Origin: Pseudomonas jessenii
GTDB lineage: Bacteria > Pseudomonadota > Gammaproteobacteria > Pseudomonadales > Pseudomonadaceae
Length of the DNA stretch: 64,000 nt
Reading direction: 5' to 3'
NCBI RefSeq assembly: GCF_002236115.1
Contig: NZ_NIWT01000004.1
Coordinates: 558,001 to 622,000, forward strand
The translations under genes and the position numbers were made by a program. The notes beneath the pieces were generated by a model that was not told the origin of the DNA, did not search any database, and was given only the letters and a program-made list of their open reading frames with translations. Below are positions 7,782 to 16,925 of the stretch, piece by piece (positions within the stretch are counted from its first letter, which is position 1; each line of letters starts with the position of its first letter).

Positions 7782-8777
7782 ATGGCTGACATTGAAATCT
7801 TTAACGACGATGCGTTTTCGGTCTCCTCGCTGACCGCCGCCATCAATGAACAGGAATACCTGCCGGGCCGCATCAGCAGCCTCGGCCTGTTCCAGGAGGA
7901 GGGCATCACCACCCTGACCGTGCAGATCGAAAAGGACGGCGACACCCTGGCCTTGGTGCCAGCCGGTGAACGCGGCACCTCCGGCCTGGTGGTCGGCGGA
8001 ACCAAGCGCAACCTGATTCCGTTCAACACCGTGCACCTGCCGCAGCGCTTTGCGATCAAGGCCGACGAGATCCAGGGCATTCGTGCCTTCGGTACCCGTT
8101 CTGAATTGCAGGCAGTGCAGGACGTGGTCAACAAGCGCCTGGCCAAAGCGCGTCGACAGCTAGATGCCACGCACGAATTCCAGCGCATGGGCGCGCTGAA
8201 CGGCCAAATCCTCGACGCGGACGGCACCACCGTCTTGCTCGACATCTACAAAACCTTTGGTGTGACCCGCAAGAAAATGTCCATGGGGCTGAACAGTCCG
8301 GACACCGAACTTCGCGTCAAGTGTGGTGATGCGCTGGACCTGCAGGAGGAAGCCCTGGGCAGTATCACCAGCACGGGCTCGCGTGCGCTGTGCGGTAAGA
8401 ATTTCTGGAACAAGCTGCTGGTCCACAAGTCGGTCAAAGAGACCTACCTCAACAGTCAGCAGGCCGCTGCTTTGCGTGGCGATGCCCGTGAAAGTTTCGA
8501 GTTCGGCGGCATCGTCTGGGAGCGCTATCGCGGCAAGATCGCCGGTGTGACCTTCATCCACGACGACAAGGCGCTGCTGATTCCCGAAGGCGTGCCGGAC
8601 CTGTACATCTCGGTGTTTGCGCCGGCGGACTACATGGAAACGGTCAACACCGAAGGCGTGCCGTACTACAGCAAGATCGAGCCGCTGCCGTTCAACAAAG
8701 GCATGGCCGGTGAAGCTCAGTCGAACCCGCTACACCTGTGCACGCGCCCGCTCGCGCAGATCCTCCTGGAGCTCTGA
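7782..8777 (+). CDS. Major capsid protein, lambda gpE family
   Basis: Starting at the ATG behind CTGGAG gives 331 residues, near the lambda gpE length (341 aa). Recognisable parts are the N-terminal FNDDAFSVSSLTAAIN, the central IPFNTVHLPQRFAIKADEIQ and the C-terminal LHLCTRPLAQILLEL, all typical of the family. It forms the HK97-fold shell. It is alone between a hairpin and the FII gene, consistent with high-level expression. Confidence 0.93.
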   Translation: MADIEIFNDDAFSVSSLTAAINEQEYLPGRISSLGLFQEEGITTLTVQIEKDGDTLALVPAGERGTSGLVVGGTKRNLIPFNTVHLPQRFAIKADEIQGIRAFGTRSELQAVQDVVNKRLAKARRQLDATHEFQRMGALNGQILDADGTTVLLDIYKTFGVTRKKMSMGLNSPDTELRVKCGDALDLQEEALGSITSTGSRALCGKNFWNKLLVHKSVKETYLNSQQAAALRGDARESFEFGGIVWERYRGKIAGVTFIHDDKALLIPEGVPDLYISVFAPADYMETVNTEGVPYYSKIEPLPFNKGMAGEAQSNPLHLCTRPLAQILLEL

Positions 8778-8779
8778 CC

Positions 8780-9100
8780 GTGGCCTTTCGTGACCTGGTC
8801 GCCGAGGTCGACGCGGTGGTGTTCGAAACGCTGGGCGACAGCGCACGGATCGAAGGCCGGGACGAGCCGGTCCTCGGCATGTTCGCGGCGCCCTGGCTGC
8901 AGCCGAAGTTCGGCAAGCTCAACACCGGATTGCGCGAGCCCCGCTTTGAAATCCGTGTCAGCGATTCCCACGGCCTCGAACAGGGCCTGTTGGTCAGCGT
9001 CGATCTGCCGGCCCTGGACGGCGGTGGCGATTATGACCTGCTGCAGCTGGAGCCCAGCGGTGACGGTTTGGTCGCTTTGATCCTGAGGATGCGTGCATGA
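8780..9100 (+). CDS. Head-tail joining protein, gpFII-like
   Basis: A GTG start directly after the capsid stop gives 106 residues. The sequence has an N-terminal helix (FRDLVAEVDAVVFETLGD) and then alternating strands with WLQPKFGKLNTGL, as in the lambda gpFII/phage_attach family. The protein would bind gpW and present the site for tail attachment. It overlaps the next gene by four bases. Confidence 0.7.
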   Translation: MAFRDLVAEVDAVVFETLGDSARIEGRDEPVLGMFAAPWLQPKFGKLNTGLREPRFEIRVSDSHGLEQGLLVSVDLPALDGGGDYDLLQLEPSGDGLVALILRMRA

Positions 9101-9750
9101 GCGTTGGTAGCTATTACAAGTCGTCGGCCGGTGGTGGGATGGTCACCATTCAGTCGTCGTCGGCAGATCTGCAAGCGTTCCAGGACTTCGCCAAGGTGGT
9201 GCCCAAGGCAGCCGCGGCCGCGCATCGTCGAGCGATCAACAAGACGCTGGGCTGGTTGCGCACGCACATCGCTCGGGCGGTCAGTCGACAGGAACGCATC
9301 GCCGTCGCGGCGGTGCGTCAACGGTTGCGCAGCTATCCGGTCACCGGTGGGGCCATGAGCGGCAAGCTGTGGTTTGGCTTGAACGCCATCGAGTCCAGCC
9401 GGATCGGCCGCGCGCGGCAGACTGGCAGCGGCGTGTCGGTAGCCGGGCGCCGTTACCAGGGGGCGTTCCTCAAACAGGTCTACGGCAACAAACCGGACAT
9501 CTGGATCCGCACCGCGAGCAAGCATTTCGATGCGGACGATTATCCGGACAGTGCGGTGTCATCAGGGCGCGGGCCGAGTTCGGGTTGGGTCGCTGAAAAT
9601 GGAAGTCGGTTTCCACTGGCCAAGGCCAAGGTGTCCCTGGAGCAGGCGCGGCCACATTTCGACAGCTGGGTGCGCAAGGCGGATGAGCGCTTGCTACAGA
9701 TCCTGCAGCAGGAGCTCAACTTCGAGCTGCAAAAGTACCTGAGGAGTTAA
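9097..9750 (+). CDS. Minor tail / tail completion protein, gpZ-like
   Basis: This 217-residue protein matches the lambda gpZ (minor tail protein Z) layout: a helical N-terminus with AINKTLGWLRTHIARAVSRQ, a middle Gly/Arg-rich part with RRYQGAFLKQVYG, and a long C-terminal helix (VRKADERLLQILQQELNFEL). In lambda Z acts at the head-proximal end of the tail. Here it lies between lambda-type head genes and P2-type tail genes, so it may adapt a contractile tail to the lambda-type connector. Confidence 0.65.
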   Translation: MSVGSYYKSSAGGGMVTIQSSSADLQAFQDFAKVVPKAAAAAHRRAINKTLGWLRTHIARAVSRQERIAVAAVRQRLRSYPVTGGAMSGKLWFGLNAIESSRIGRARQTGSGVSVAGRRYQGAFLKQVYGNKPDIWIRTASKHFDADDYPDSAVSSGRGPSSGWVAENGSRFPLAKAKVSLEQARPHFDSWVRKADERLLQILQQELNFELQKYLRS

Positions 9751-9754
9751 TGCC

Positions 9755-10273
9755 GTGTCGGAAGAGCCTTTTAGCCTGGATCAGCTTTACCGGGCCATTG
9801 AGCAACAACTGCTGGCGAAGTTACCGGGTGTGTGTGCGGTGACGGCCTGGCCGAACATTAAAGATCGTGTAGCGCTGCCGGCGGTGTTTCTAGAGATGGC
9901 CGAGATTGAACCGGGCGTCGATATCGGCACCGGGGAAACGACCTTGGTGTGCAGGTTCGAGGCACGCATCGTCGTCGATCCGATCAAGCCGCACCATCAT
10001 CAGCAGGCCGTACAACTGGCCACCCAGCTCGCGGTGGTTCTGCGGGCGCAGACCTGGGGGCTGGCGGTTGAACCGGCGGTATTCATTCAGGCCGGGCAGG
10101 ATTGGACCCGGCCCGAACTGGATGGCTACACCGTCTGGTTGGTGGAGTGGCATCAGCAAATTTACCTCGGTGCACAGCAATGGCCATGGCCGGATGAGCA
10201 ACCGGGTTCGCTGTGGTTCGGCTTCAATTACGACCGCAAAGAGGAGTTCTTTCCAGCGGATGACGTGCCGTGA
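9755..10273 (+). CDS. Phage protein of unknown function, possible tail terminator
   Basis: This 172-residue protein starts with GTG. It has an N-terminal helix (SLDQLYRAIEQQLLAKLPG), alternating strands, and several Trp residues in the last third. No family is recognised with confidence. Its place after gpZ and before baseplate V, and its predicted alpha/beta build, are like lambda gpU-type terminator proteins, but that is only inference. The stop codon overlaps the next GTG start. Confidence 0.5.
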   Translation: MSEEPFSLDQLYRAIEQQLLAKLPGVCAVTAWPNIKDRVALPAVFLEMAEIEPGVDIGTGETTLVCRFEARIVVDPIKPHHHQQAVQLATQLAVVLRAQTWGLAVEPAVFIQAGQDWTRPELDGYTVWLVEWHQQIYLGAQQWPWPDEQPGSLWFGFNYDRKEEFFPADDVP

Positions 10274-10833
10274 GTTACGCACAGGCTCAACATGACCGGA
10301 TGTTGGCCGGTGTGGTCAAGGATTGTTATGTGGTGGCAGTGGACCTGACCGCTTCCCCGCCAGTGTGTCGGGTGTCAGACGGCGAGTGGGTCAGTGCCTG
10401 GGTACGCTGGCACAGCATTGCCGCTGGTAAGGCGCGACACTGGCGAGCGCCAAGCCTGGGCGAGCAAGGGGCATTGGTCAGTGCCAGTGGTGACGTGTCG
10501 CAAGGTACGTTCATTCCTGGGCTATACGGCAACGCCGGCGCACCACCGGATAACCGCGATCATGTCGAGGTTTGGCGCTTCGATGATGGTGGTTCGCTGG
10601 TCTATGACTGGCAGGCCAAGAGCTACAGCATCACCCTGCCGAGCGGTACGGTGACCATCAAAGTCGCCAGCACGGAGGTGATCGTAACGGACAGCGCCGT
10701 CAACGTGACCACCGGAAACATCAACCTGAAAGCGGCGGTGCGGATCGAAGGCGCGTTACACGTCACGAGCGGCATTACCAGTGCTGGCGCGATCATCGAC
10801 GCCACCGGCAACAGCAACCACCACACACACTGA
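10270..10833 (+). CDS. Baseplate assembly protein V (tail spike)
   Basis: This 187-residue protein has an N-terminal OB-fold region (VVAVDLTASPPVCRVSDGEW). A repetitive beta-helix follows (residues ~120-175, with VTIKVASTEVIVTDSAVNVTT-type strands). It ends in Asn-Ser-Asn-His-His-Thr-His; His-x-His near the tip binds iron in P2 gpV. The spike trimer pierces the outer membrane on contraction. The GTG start overlaps the previous stop. Confidence 0.88.
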   Translation: MSYAQAQHDRMLAGVVKDCYVVAVDLTASPPVCRVSDGEWVSAWVRWHSIAAGKARHWRAPSLGEQGALVSASGDVSQGTFIPGLYGNAGAPPDNRDHVEVWRFDDGGSLVYDWQAKSYSITLPSGTVTIKVASTEVIVTDSAVNVTTGNINLKAAVRIEGALHVTSGITSAGAIIDATGNSNHHTH

Positions 10834-10840
10834 GGTCAAA

Positions 10841-11143
10841 ATGATCGACGAACCGATTTCGGAAAAGCCGGCGTTTGACGTTGAGACAATCGTGAAGCTT
10901 TTGGAAGGACAGATTGCCCAGCATTACGACGCGTATCGAATGCTTAGTCGCTGGCCAATCGTCTTGCGAGAGGCTAATCCCGAAGATGTTGCCAAAGCGC
11001 TGGTTCGGGTGTTGAGTCATGGCCAATACGTGCGGCGCGAACAGCGCTCGATAGTGACCAACATCACCATCACTTGCAGCGGTGGCGATCCGGTCGCGAT
11101 TGCAGATGCGGTGGCAAAAACTGTCACGGCCAGGTGCTCGTAG
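10841..11143 (+). CDS. Phage protein of unknown function
   Basis: This 100-residue protein starts at the ATG 5 bases after gene V. It has a helical middle (VETIVKLLEGQIAQHYDAYRM) and a C-terminal beta/helix part with ITITCSGGDPVAIADAV. No family is recognised. It sits between spike gene V and a terminator hairpin, and is translated in the late operon. Confidence 0.6.
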   Translation: MIDEPISEKPAFDVETIVKLLEGQIAQHYDAYRMLSRWPIVLREANPEDVAKALVRVLSHGQYVRREQRSIVTNITITCSGGDPVAIADAVAKTVTARCS

Positions 11144-11166
11144 TTTTCAACCCTCTATTTCTATCC

Positions 11167-11189
11167 GCCCGCCTAACGCGGGCTTTTTT
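11167..11189 (+). terminator. Hairpin terminator inside the tail operon
   Basis: A 6-bp stem GCCCGC / GCGGGC with a 5-base loop is followed by six T. It may lower expression of the downstream baseplate genes unless the late antiterminator is active. Confidence 0.6.
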
Positions 11190-11206
11190 ATGCCTGGAGT
11201 AAACAC

Positions 11207-11449
11207 ATGGCCAAGAGCGATTCGACAGTCACCGATTCACCCGCGAGCCCTGAACCATTGCCGCAGCCGATATCGCTTCCGATGCCGATGAAGTTTCGCG
11301 ACAAGGTCTACACCTCCCGCGAGTTGATCCTGCCTGAGACCCAGCGCAGTTTGCCGGTGGCGAAGGGCCTGGTCGAAGTACCGGGCGCCGACATCGAGGC
11401 GGTCAAGTTTCTGAAAGCCCATGACGAATTCGAACTGCTGAAGGAGTAA
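11207..11449 (+). CDS. Small phage protein of unknown function
   Basis: This 80-residue protein follows a CCTGGAG ribosome site. The first ~25 residues are Ser/Pro-rich and probably disordered. The rest (MKFRDKVYTSRELILPETQRS and on to the C-terminal Glu) reads as a short strand-helix domain. Small genes here, just before gene W, are common in Pseudomonas P2-type tail clusters. Function is unknown. Confidence 0.6.
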   Translation: MAKSDSTVTDSPASPEPLPQPISLPMPMKFRDKVYTSRELILPETQRSLPVAKGLVEVPGADIEAVKFLKAHDEFELLKE

Positions 11450-11454
11450 CGCGG

Positions 11455-11781
11455 ATGATCGGAATGGATCGCCACACCGGCCAGCCCATTTCCGGCATCG
11501 AGCATTTGCGGCAGTCCATCGGCGACATTCTGGGCACGCCACTGGGCAGCCGGCGGCATCGGCCAGAGTACGGCAGCACGCTCCCGCGCTTTGTCGACCT
11601 GCCCGTTAACGAGGGCTGGAAAAGCTCAGTGCAGGCGGAAGCCGCCAGAGCCTTGGGGCGCTGGGAGCCGCGTTTGAAGCTGGACCAGGTGCGGGTCATT
11701 TCGGTGATCGGCGGGCAAATCAATCTGAAAATCGCCGGCAAATATCAAGGCGACGGCGTGCTGTTGGAGGTGGGCGTATGA
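11455..11781 (+). CDS. Baseplate assembly protein W (gp25-like)
   Basis: This 108-residue protein has the gp25/W signature: ISGIEHLRQSIGDILGTPLGSR, then RPEYGSTLPRFVD, and an acidic C-terminus. It is part of the baseplate wedge that starts sheath polymerisation. It overlaps gene J by four bases, the usual W-J order. Confidence 0.9.
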   Translation: MIGMDRHTGQPISGIEHLRQSIGDILGTPLGSRRHRPEYGSTLPRFVDLPVNEGWKSSVQAEAARALGRWEPRLKLDQVRVISVIGGQINLKIAGKYQGDGVLLEVGV

Positions 11782-12659
11782 GCATCGTTGATCTGTCGTC
11801 GCTACCTGCGCCGAGCGTGCTGGAGCCATTGGATTTCGAAGCGGTGTATGAGGAAGGCCTCGGGGTCTTTCGTGGCTACATGGGCGATAACTGGAGCGCC
11901 GCGCTGGAAAGCGATCCGGTCACCAAGGTGTTGGAGGTCGGGGCCTACATCAAGGTCGGTAACCGCGCCCGGGTCAACGACGCCGGCAAGGCGCTGTTAC
12001 TGGCCCACGCCATCCGCGACGACCTCGATCACTTGGGGGCCAACGTCAATCTCAAGCGGCTGGTGATTCAGTCCGAGGATCTGCTGGCGGTGCCTCCGGT
12101 ACCGGAGGTCAGGGAAGAAGACGATCCGTTCCGTGAACGCATTCAGTTGGCCTACGAAGGGCTGACCACCGCTGGCCCGCGTGCAAGCTACATCTTGCAC
12201 GCGCGTAATGCGTCGGGCCTGGTCGCGGATGCCACGGCGGAAAGCCCGGCACCGTGCAACGTTACGGTCACGGTGCTGAGTTCCGAGGGCAAAGGCGTGG
12301 CTAGTCCTGAGCTGCTGGCCACGGTCAAGGCGGCGCTGAATGACGAGGACGTCAGGCCGGTGGGTGATCGGCTGACCGTACAAAGCGCGCAGATTATCGA
12401 CTACCGCATCGATGCCATTCTGCACATGAGCAGTGTCGGGCCTGAGGCGGATGCTAGCCTGGCCGAGGCCAAAAGCCGCATTAACGCCTGGATCAATCCA
12501 CGCAAGCGGCTCGGGGTCGAAGTGGCGCGTTCGGCTGTGGATGCGCAACTGCATATCGCCGGCGTGTCTCGGGTTGAGCTGGTCGGCTGGGTGGACCTGG
12601 CCCCGACCAAGGCACAGGCGGCGTTCTGCACCGAAGTCACAGTGAATCTGGCGGGCTGA
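11778..12659 (+). CDS. Baseplate assembly protein J
   Basis: This 293-residue protein is near P2 gpJ (302 aa). The region FRERIQLAYEGLTTAGPRA (about 115-135) and the following Ala-Ser-Tyr segment are the conserved baseplate J core. The C-terminus carries VELVGWVDLAPTKAQAAFCT. It is a wedge protein linking W to I and the fibre. Start and stop are tightly packed against W and I. Confidence 0.92.
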   Translation: MSIVDLSSLPAPSVLEPLDFEAVYEEGLGVFRGYMGDNWSAALESDPVTKVLEVGAYIKVGNRARVNDAGKALLLAHAIRDDLDHLGANVNLKRLVIQSEDLLAVPPVPEVREEDDPFRERIQLAYEGLTTAGPRASYILHARNASGLVADATAESPAPCNVTVTVLSSEGKGVASPELLATVKAALNDEDVRPVGDRLTVQSAQIIDYRIDAILHMSSVGPEADASLAEAKSRINAWINPRKRLGVEVARSAVDAQLHIAGVSRVELVGWVDLAPTKAQAAFCTEVTVNLAG

Positions 12660-12660
12660 C

Positions 12661-13269
12661 ATGAATAGCCTACTGCCGAGCAATAGCACGCAACTGGAGC
12701 GCGCCCTAGAAGCGGCGTTCTATGAAAAAACCATTGTTCCGCTACGCACGCTCTACAACGCCGACACCTGCCCAGTGCATTTACTGCCGCACCTTGCGTG
12801 GGCCTGGTCGGTCGATCGCTGGGATTACCGGTGGAGCGAGGCGACCAAGCGCGCCGCGATCAAGGCGTCGTATTACATCCATGCCCACAAGGGCACCATC
12901 GGCGCCTTGCGCCGGGTGGTCGAACCCCTGGGCTATCTGATCGAGATTATCGAGTGGTTCAACACGGTGCCGGAGGGGGTGCCGGGCACCTTCGCGCTCA
13001 AGGTTGGCGTGCTGGACACCGGGATCACTGAGGAAATGTATCAGGAGCTGGAGCGCCTGATCGACGATGCCAAGCCGGTGACCCGGCATCTGACGGGCTT
13101 GGCGATCAGCCTCGAAAGCCAAGGCGTTTTGAACGTCGCGGTCAGCGTTTACGAAGGCGACGAAATCGACGTTTACCCACCGGTTGCGCGTGACATCGAG
13201 GTCAGCGGCACCCTCGGCGTAGTTGGCCGCGAACACTCCATAGACACCCTGGACGTTTATTATGATTGA
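12661..13269 (+). CDS. Tail protein I
   Basis: This 202-residue protein begins LLPSNSTQLERALEAAF and contains LLPHLAWAWSVDRWDYRW and ALRRVVEPLGY, all typical of P2 gpI. gpI closes the baseplate wedge and holds the fibre. Its 3' end overlaps the fibre gene by eight bases, which suggests translational coupling. Confidence 0.92.
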   Translation: MNSLLPSNSTQLERALEAAFYEKTIVPLRTLYNADTCPVHLLPHLAWAWSVDRWDYRWSEATKRAAIKASYYIHAHKGTIGALRRVVEPLGYLIEIIEWFNTVPEGVPGTFALKVGVLDTGITEEMYQELERLIDDAKPVTRHLTGLAISLESQGVLNVAVSVYEGDEIDVYPPVARDIEVSGTLGVVGREHSIDTLDVYYD

Positions 13270-15211
13270 TGCGAATTCGCAGTTTTTCGCCACCCTCACG
13301 AATGTGGGGATGGCCAAGCAGGCAAACGCCGACGCGCTCGGCGTTGCTTGGACGTTTGCCCAAATGGGCGTGGGCGATGCCAACGAAACCGACCCGATCC
13401 CTAGTGCGGCGCAGACCCAACTGATCAATGAGCGCCGCCGCCGGCCGCTGAATCAGGTACGGGTCGACCCGGTCAATCCGGCGGTGATCATCGCCGAGCA
13501 GATTATCCCGGCCGATGAGGGGGGGTGGTGGATTCGCGAAATTGGCCTCTATGATGCGGACGGCGATCTGGTCGCGGTGGCAAACTGCGCGCCGAGTTAC
13601 AAGCCGGTGCTGTCGCAAGGCTCGGGCCGCACGCAGGTGGTGCGGATGAACTTCATCGTGGCCAGCACCGGCAACATCACGCTAAAGATTGACCCGGCGG
13701 TGGTGTTGGCAACCCGTGAATACGTTGATACGCGGATCATCGAAGAGCTAAATAAGCTCGACAGCAAGCAATCGGTGCGCGTGGCCACCACGGCCAACAT
13801 CGTGCTGGCCGGGCTTCAGACTGTCGACGGCGTGGCCTTGGCGGCGGGTGATCGCGTACTGGTGAAAAACCAAGTCGTGGCCAAGGACAATGGCATTTGG
13901 CTGGTGGCGGCGCTGGCGTGGAAGCGCGCGGCGGATGCCGAAAGCAACGCCGAAATCACCTCGGCGCTGTTGACGTCGGTCGAGCAGGGCACCACGCAAG
14001 CCGACACCCGTTGGCAGTTGGTCACCGATGGGGCGATTGTGGTCGGTACCACGGCGCTGACGTTCCAGAACGTGACGCAAGGCTTTGCGCCGATCAACTC
14101 GCCGGCCTTGGTCAACCCCACGGCGAACACGCCGGCGCAGTTCGACAGTTCGCTGTTGCTGATCAACGGGGCGTTTCTGAAGCGGCGCGGGGTGGAGTTC
14201 GGCGACTACACCAACTACTCGGCGTCTGCGGTGCTGACGTTCGCTGATGTTGGCAAGGTGGCGGCCTTTGCTTCTGCCACCAGCGGGGCAATGGTGGCCA
14301 CGCTGCCCACTGGGGTGATCCCGCGCGGCGCCGTGGTTGAGGTTGTCTGCGGGCAGGGCACGGTCACGGTCACGGCTGGCGGTACCGACATCATCGACGC
14401 CGTGAACTACGTCGGAAACATCGCGATGGGGCTGGGCGACACCGCCCGGTTTATTCGCATTGGTACGCTGTGGCGGCTGGTTGGTGGCTCGGTATCGCTC
14501 AAGTATGCCGGGGTTATGTTAGGTGCGAACTGGTTCACTCAGCCACAGTTCACCGGCGATAAGTCCTTGGCCACTTGCGAGTTCGTAATGCGTGAAAAAG
14601 GCGGCTACAGCGGTTTTACCGCGTTAGCTGCCTCTCGCTCCGTCACGGCGGCGGATGCCGGAAAGCTTTTGTGGGTTTCGACTCCTGGTATGACGCTCAC
14701 GCTCCCGACGCCAGTGGGCCTAGGGTTTCCGCAAGGAATCTCGATTACAGTTTTCGCGACAACTGTCCCTATGACGATTGTGACAGGCGCTGGCGCAACG
14801 CTTAACAACGCAGTCGGGACCGTTAGTTCTATTGTGCTTCTTCCGGGGCAAAGCCTGACGCTGGTGGCGATCGGCACCAATGGTTGGCAGCTTGTATCGT
14901 CGACAAGTGGTCTAGGGACTAACGCCGATTTCGCCGCATTGCTGGCCTCTTCTGGATGGAAGAACAGCCCTGCTGGGGATGTTGAGCAATGGGGCATTCT
15001 TCCCGCAATTGCGGCTAACAGCTCAGTATTGATTACCTTCCCGAAGGCTTTTCCAGCCAACGTGTTTGCCGTCGCCCCATCACCTGGTGCAACCGGTGCG
15101 GCGTCGCCAGGTGTCGGATACCAAAACGTGTCGCTTACGCAAGTGCGGTTCTGGAATCTGTCAGCCAGCGCTGCGACTTTGCAGGGCTCATGGCGAGCCT
15201 TCGGTAACTAA
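13262..15211 (+). CDS. Tail fibre protein (gpH-like)
   Basis: This 649-residue protein has the collar-attachment N-terminus of P2-type fibres (about 1-150, with GGWWIREIGLYDADGDLVAVAN). A middle repetitive region includes an SKQSVRVATTANIVLAG module. The C-terminal ~95 residues (GWKNSPAGDVEQWG to the end, with QVRFWNLSASA) resemble the gp53-like receptor-binding tip. Base composition from about 14.6 kb onward is less GC-rich than the 5' half, as expected for a swapped host-range module. The next gene is its chaperone. Confidence 0.88.
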   Translation: MIDANSQFFATLTNVGMAKQANADALGVAWTFAQMGVGDANETDPIPSAAQTQLINERRRRPLNQVRVDPVNPAVIIAEQIIPADEGGWWIREIGLYDADGDLVAVANCAPSYKPVLSQGSGRTQVVRMNFIVASTGNITLKIDPAVVLATREYVDTRIIEELNKLDSKQSVRVATTANIVLAGLQTVDGVALAAGDRVLVKNQVVAKDNGIWLVAALAWKRAADAESNAEITSALLTSVEQGTTQADTRWQLVTDGAIVVGTTALTFQNVTQGFAPINSPALVNPTANTPAQFDSSLLLINGAFLKRRGVEFGDYTNYSASAVLTFADVGKVAAFASATSGAMVATLPTGVIPRGAVVEVVCGQGTVTVTAGGTDIIDAVNYVGNIAMGLGDTARFIRIGTLWRLVGGSVSLKYAGVMLGANWFTQPQFTGDKSLATCEFVMREKGGYSGFTALAASRSVTAADAGKLLWVSTPGMTLTLPTPVGLGFPQGISITVFATTVPMTIVTGAGATLNNAVGTVSSIVLLPGQSLTLVAIGTNGWQLVSSTSGLGTNADFAALLASSGWKNSPAGDVEQWGILPAIAANSSVLITFPKAFPANVFAVAPSPGATGAASPGVGYQNVSLTQVRFWNLSASAATLQGSWRAFGN

Positions 15212-15221
15212 GGGGATTCTT

Positions 15222-15647
15222 ATGTTTGCTTCAAAATCAACTCGCGGGTTTTACGAGCCAGACCGCCAGTCGCCCATTCCAGAGGATGCGGTGGAAATTC
15301 CGGATGAGCTACATGCTGAGCTGCTGGCCGGCGAGGTGCTAGGGCTGGTTATCAACTTTGACAATGACGGTTATCCGTTTTTGGCCGACCCGCCGCCGCC
15401 ATCGCCGGAAGAACAGGCCGCTACCGAGCGCGCCTGGCGCGATGCGCTGCTGTCGGCGACCGATGGTGTCGTGACCCGGCACCGTGACGAGGGCGAGGAA
15501 GGGCTAGCGACCACCCTCACGGCCGAGCGGTACAGCGAGCTATTGACGTATCGCCGACAATTGCGCGAATGGCCGCAAGGCGCCGAGTTTCCCCTGGTGG
15601 ATCATCGCCCGATCGCGCCGCCCTGGCTGGCCGAGCAAACCCAATAA
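15222..15647 (+). CDS. Tail fibre assembly chaperone
   Basis: Start at ATG 15222 behind AAGGGGATTC gives 141 residues. The N-terminal half (FYEPDRQSPIPEDAVEI, PFLADPPPPSPEE) is typical of fibre assembly proteins. The C-terminal half has the phage_tail_APC pattern WRDALLSATDGVVTRHRDE, then YRRQLREWPQ. It would trimerise the fibre encoded just upstream. Two terminators follow. Confidence 0.85.
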   Translation: MFASKSTRGFYEPDRQSPIPEDAVEIPDELHAELLAGEVLGLVINFDNDGYPFLADPPPPSPEEQAATERAWRDALLSATDGVVTRHRDEGEEGLATTLTAERYSELLTYRRQLREWPQGAEFPLVDHRPIAPPWLAEQTQ

Positions 15648-15672
15648 ACGCCCCGCACTGACGGGGCGTTTT
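15646..15672 (+). terminator. Terminator after fibre chaperone gene
   Basis: A stem AAACGCCCCG / CGGGGCGTTT with a 6-base loop and T-rich tail begins at the stop codon of the chaperone gene. Confidence 0.8.
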
Positions 15673-15706
15673 CTTTTCCGTTACGCGTAACACGATCACC
15701 CCTCAC

Positions 15707-15730
15707 AGCCTCGCTCATGCGGGGCTTTTT
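15707..15730 (+). terminator. Second terminator-like hairpin before the sheath gene
   Basis: An 8-bp stem AGCCTCGC / GCGGGGCT (one G-T pair) with a TCAT loop and T-run lies 20 bases before the sheath start. With the hairpin at 15646-15672 it forms a tandem pair separating baseplate/fibre from sheath/tube genes. Confidence 0.65.
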
Positions 15731-15749
15731 CGTTACTGGAGACTGACAT

Positions 15750-16913
15750 ATGAGCTTTTTTCACGGCGTCACGACCGCGCTGATCGAGACGGGGGCGCGC
15801 ACTATCTCGCTGCCGTCGTCCTCGATCATCGGCCTGTGCGACACCTTCACCCCGGGCATTCTCGGCGGCGGTACGGCCAAGGCTGGCGATCTGGTATTGC
15901 TCACGTCTGAGCGCGAAGCCATTGCCGCGTTCGGTGCGGGCTCGGCGATCGCCAAGGCGGCAGCGGCCATCTACGTGCGCGCCAAGGCGGTGATCGTCGC
16001 GGTGGGCGTGCCCAAGCTCGAAGACGAAGCGCTGCAAACGTCGGCCATCATCGGTGGTGTGTTGGCCTCCGGCCAGCGGACCGGTTTGCAGGCGCTGCTC
16101 GACGGCAAGAGCGTGCACAACGCCCAGCCCAAGTTGCTGATTGCTCCGGGGCATTCCGCCACCCAGGCGGTGGCGACCGCTATGGATGCCTTGGCCGGCA
16201 AGCTGCGTGCGATCGCTATCGTGGATGGCCCGAACACCACCGACGAAGCGGTGATGGAATATGCCGAGAACTTCGGCAGCAAGCGCATTTACATGGTCGA
16301 TCCGGGTGTGCAGTTCTGGGACACGATCGAGAGTGCGACAGTCGATGCGCCGGGCTCGGCCTGGGTCGCTGGGTTGTTCGCCTGGACCGATGCCAACTAC
16401 GGCTACTGGGCGTCGCCGTCGAACAAAGAGTTTGTCGGCATCACCGGCACCAAGCGGCCGATTGAATACCTCGACGGCGACGAAACTTGCCGGGCCAACC
16501 TGCTGAACAACGCGTTCATCGCGACGATCATTCGTGACGGCGGTTATCGCCTGTGGGGCAACCGCACGCTGTCCAGCGACCCGAAATGGTCGTTTGTCAC
16601 CCGCGTGCGCACCTGCGACATCCTCATGGATGCAATCCAGGCAGGGCACAAATGGGCGGTCGACCGCTCGATCACCAAGACCTATGTCAAGGAAGTGACC
16701 GAAGGCCTGGACGCGTTCATGCGCGATCAGAAAAACGCTGGTGCCATCATCAACTTCGAAGTGTTCGCCGATACCGAGCTCAACACCGCCAGCCAGATCG
16801 AACAGGGCAAGGTGTATTGGCGCATCCGCTTCACCGACGTGCCGCCGGCGGAAAACCCGAACTTCCTGATTGAAGTCACCAACCAGTGGCTGACCGAAGT
16901 CCTCGACGCTTAA
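15750..16913 (+). CDS. Tail sheath protein (FI family)
   Basis: This 387-residue protein is near P2 FI (396 aa). It begins FFHGVTTALIETGARTI and contains KPRLL-like segments, the WASPSNKEFVGI stretch (about 210-222) and a C-terminal FTDVPPAENPNFLIEVTNQW, all diagnostic. It forms the contractile outer tube. The gene stands first after two terminators and is followed closely by the tube gene. Confidence 0.95.
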   Translation: MSFFHGVTTALIETGARTISLPSSSIIGLCDTFTPGILGGGTAKAGDLVLLTSEREAIAAFGAGSAIAKAAAAIYVRAKAVIVAVGVPKLEDEALQTSAIIGGVLASGQRTGLQALLDGKSVHNAQPKLLIAPGHSATQAVATAMDALAGKLRAIAIVDGPNTTDEAVMEYAENFGSKRIYMVDPGVQFWDTIESATVDAPGSAWVAGLFAWTDANYGYWASPSNKEFVGITGTKRPIEYLDGDETCRANLLNNAFIATIIRDGGYRLWGNRTLSSDPKWSFVTRVRTCDILMDAIQAGHKWAVDRSITKTYVKEVTEGLDAFMRDQKNAGAIINFEVFADTELNTASQIEQGKVYWRIRFTDVPPAENPNFLIEVTNQWLTEVLDA

Positions 16914-16925
16914 GGAGCGCTTTGC

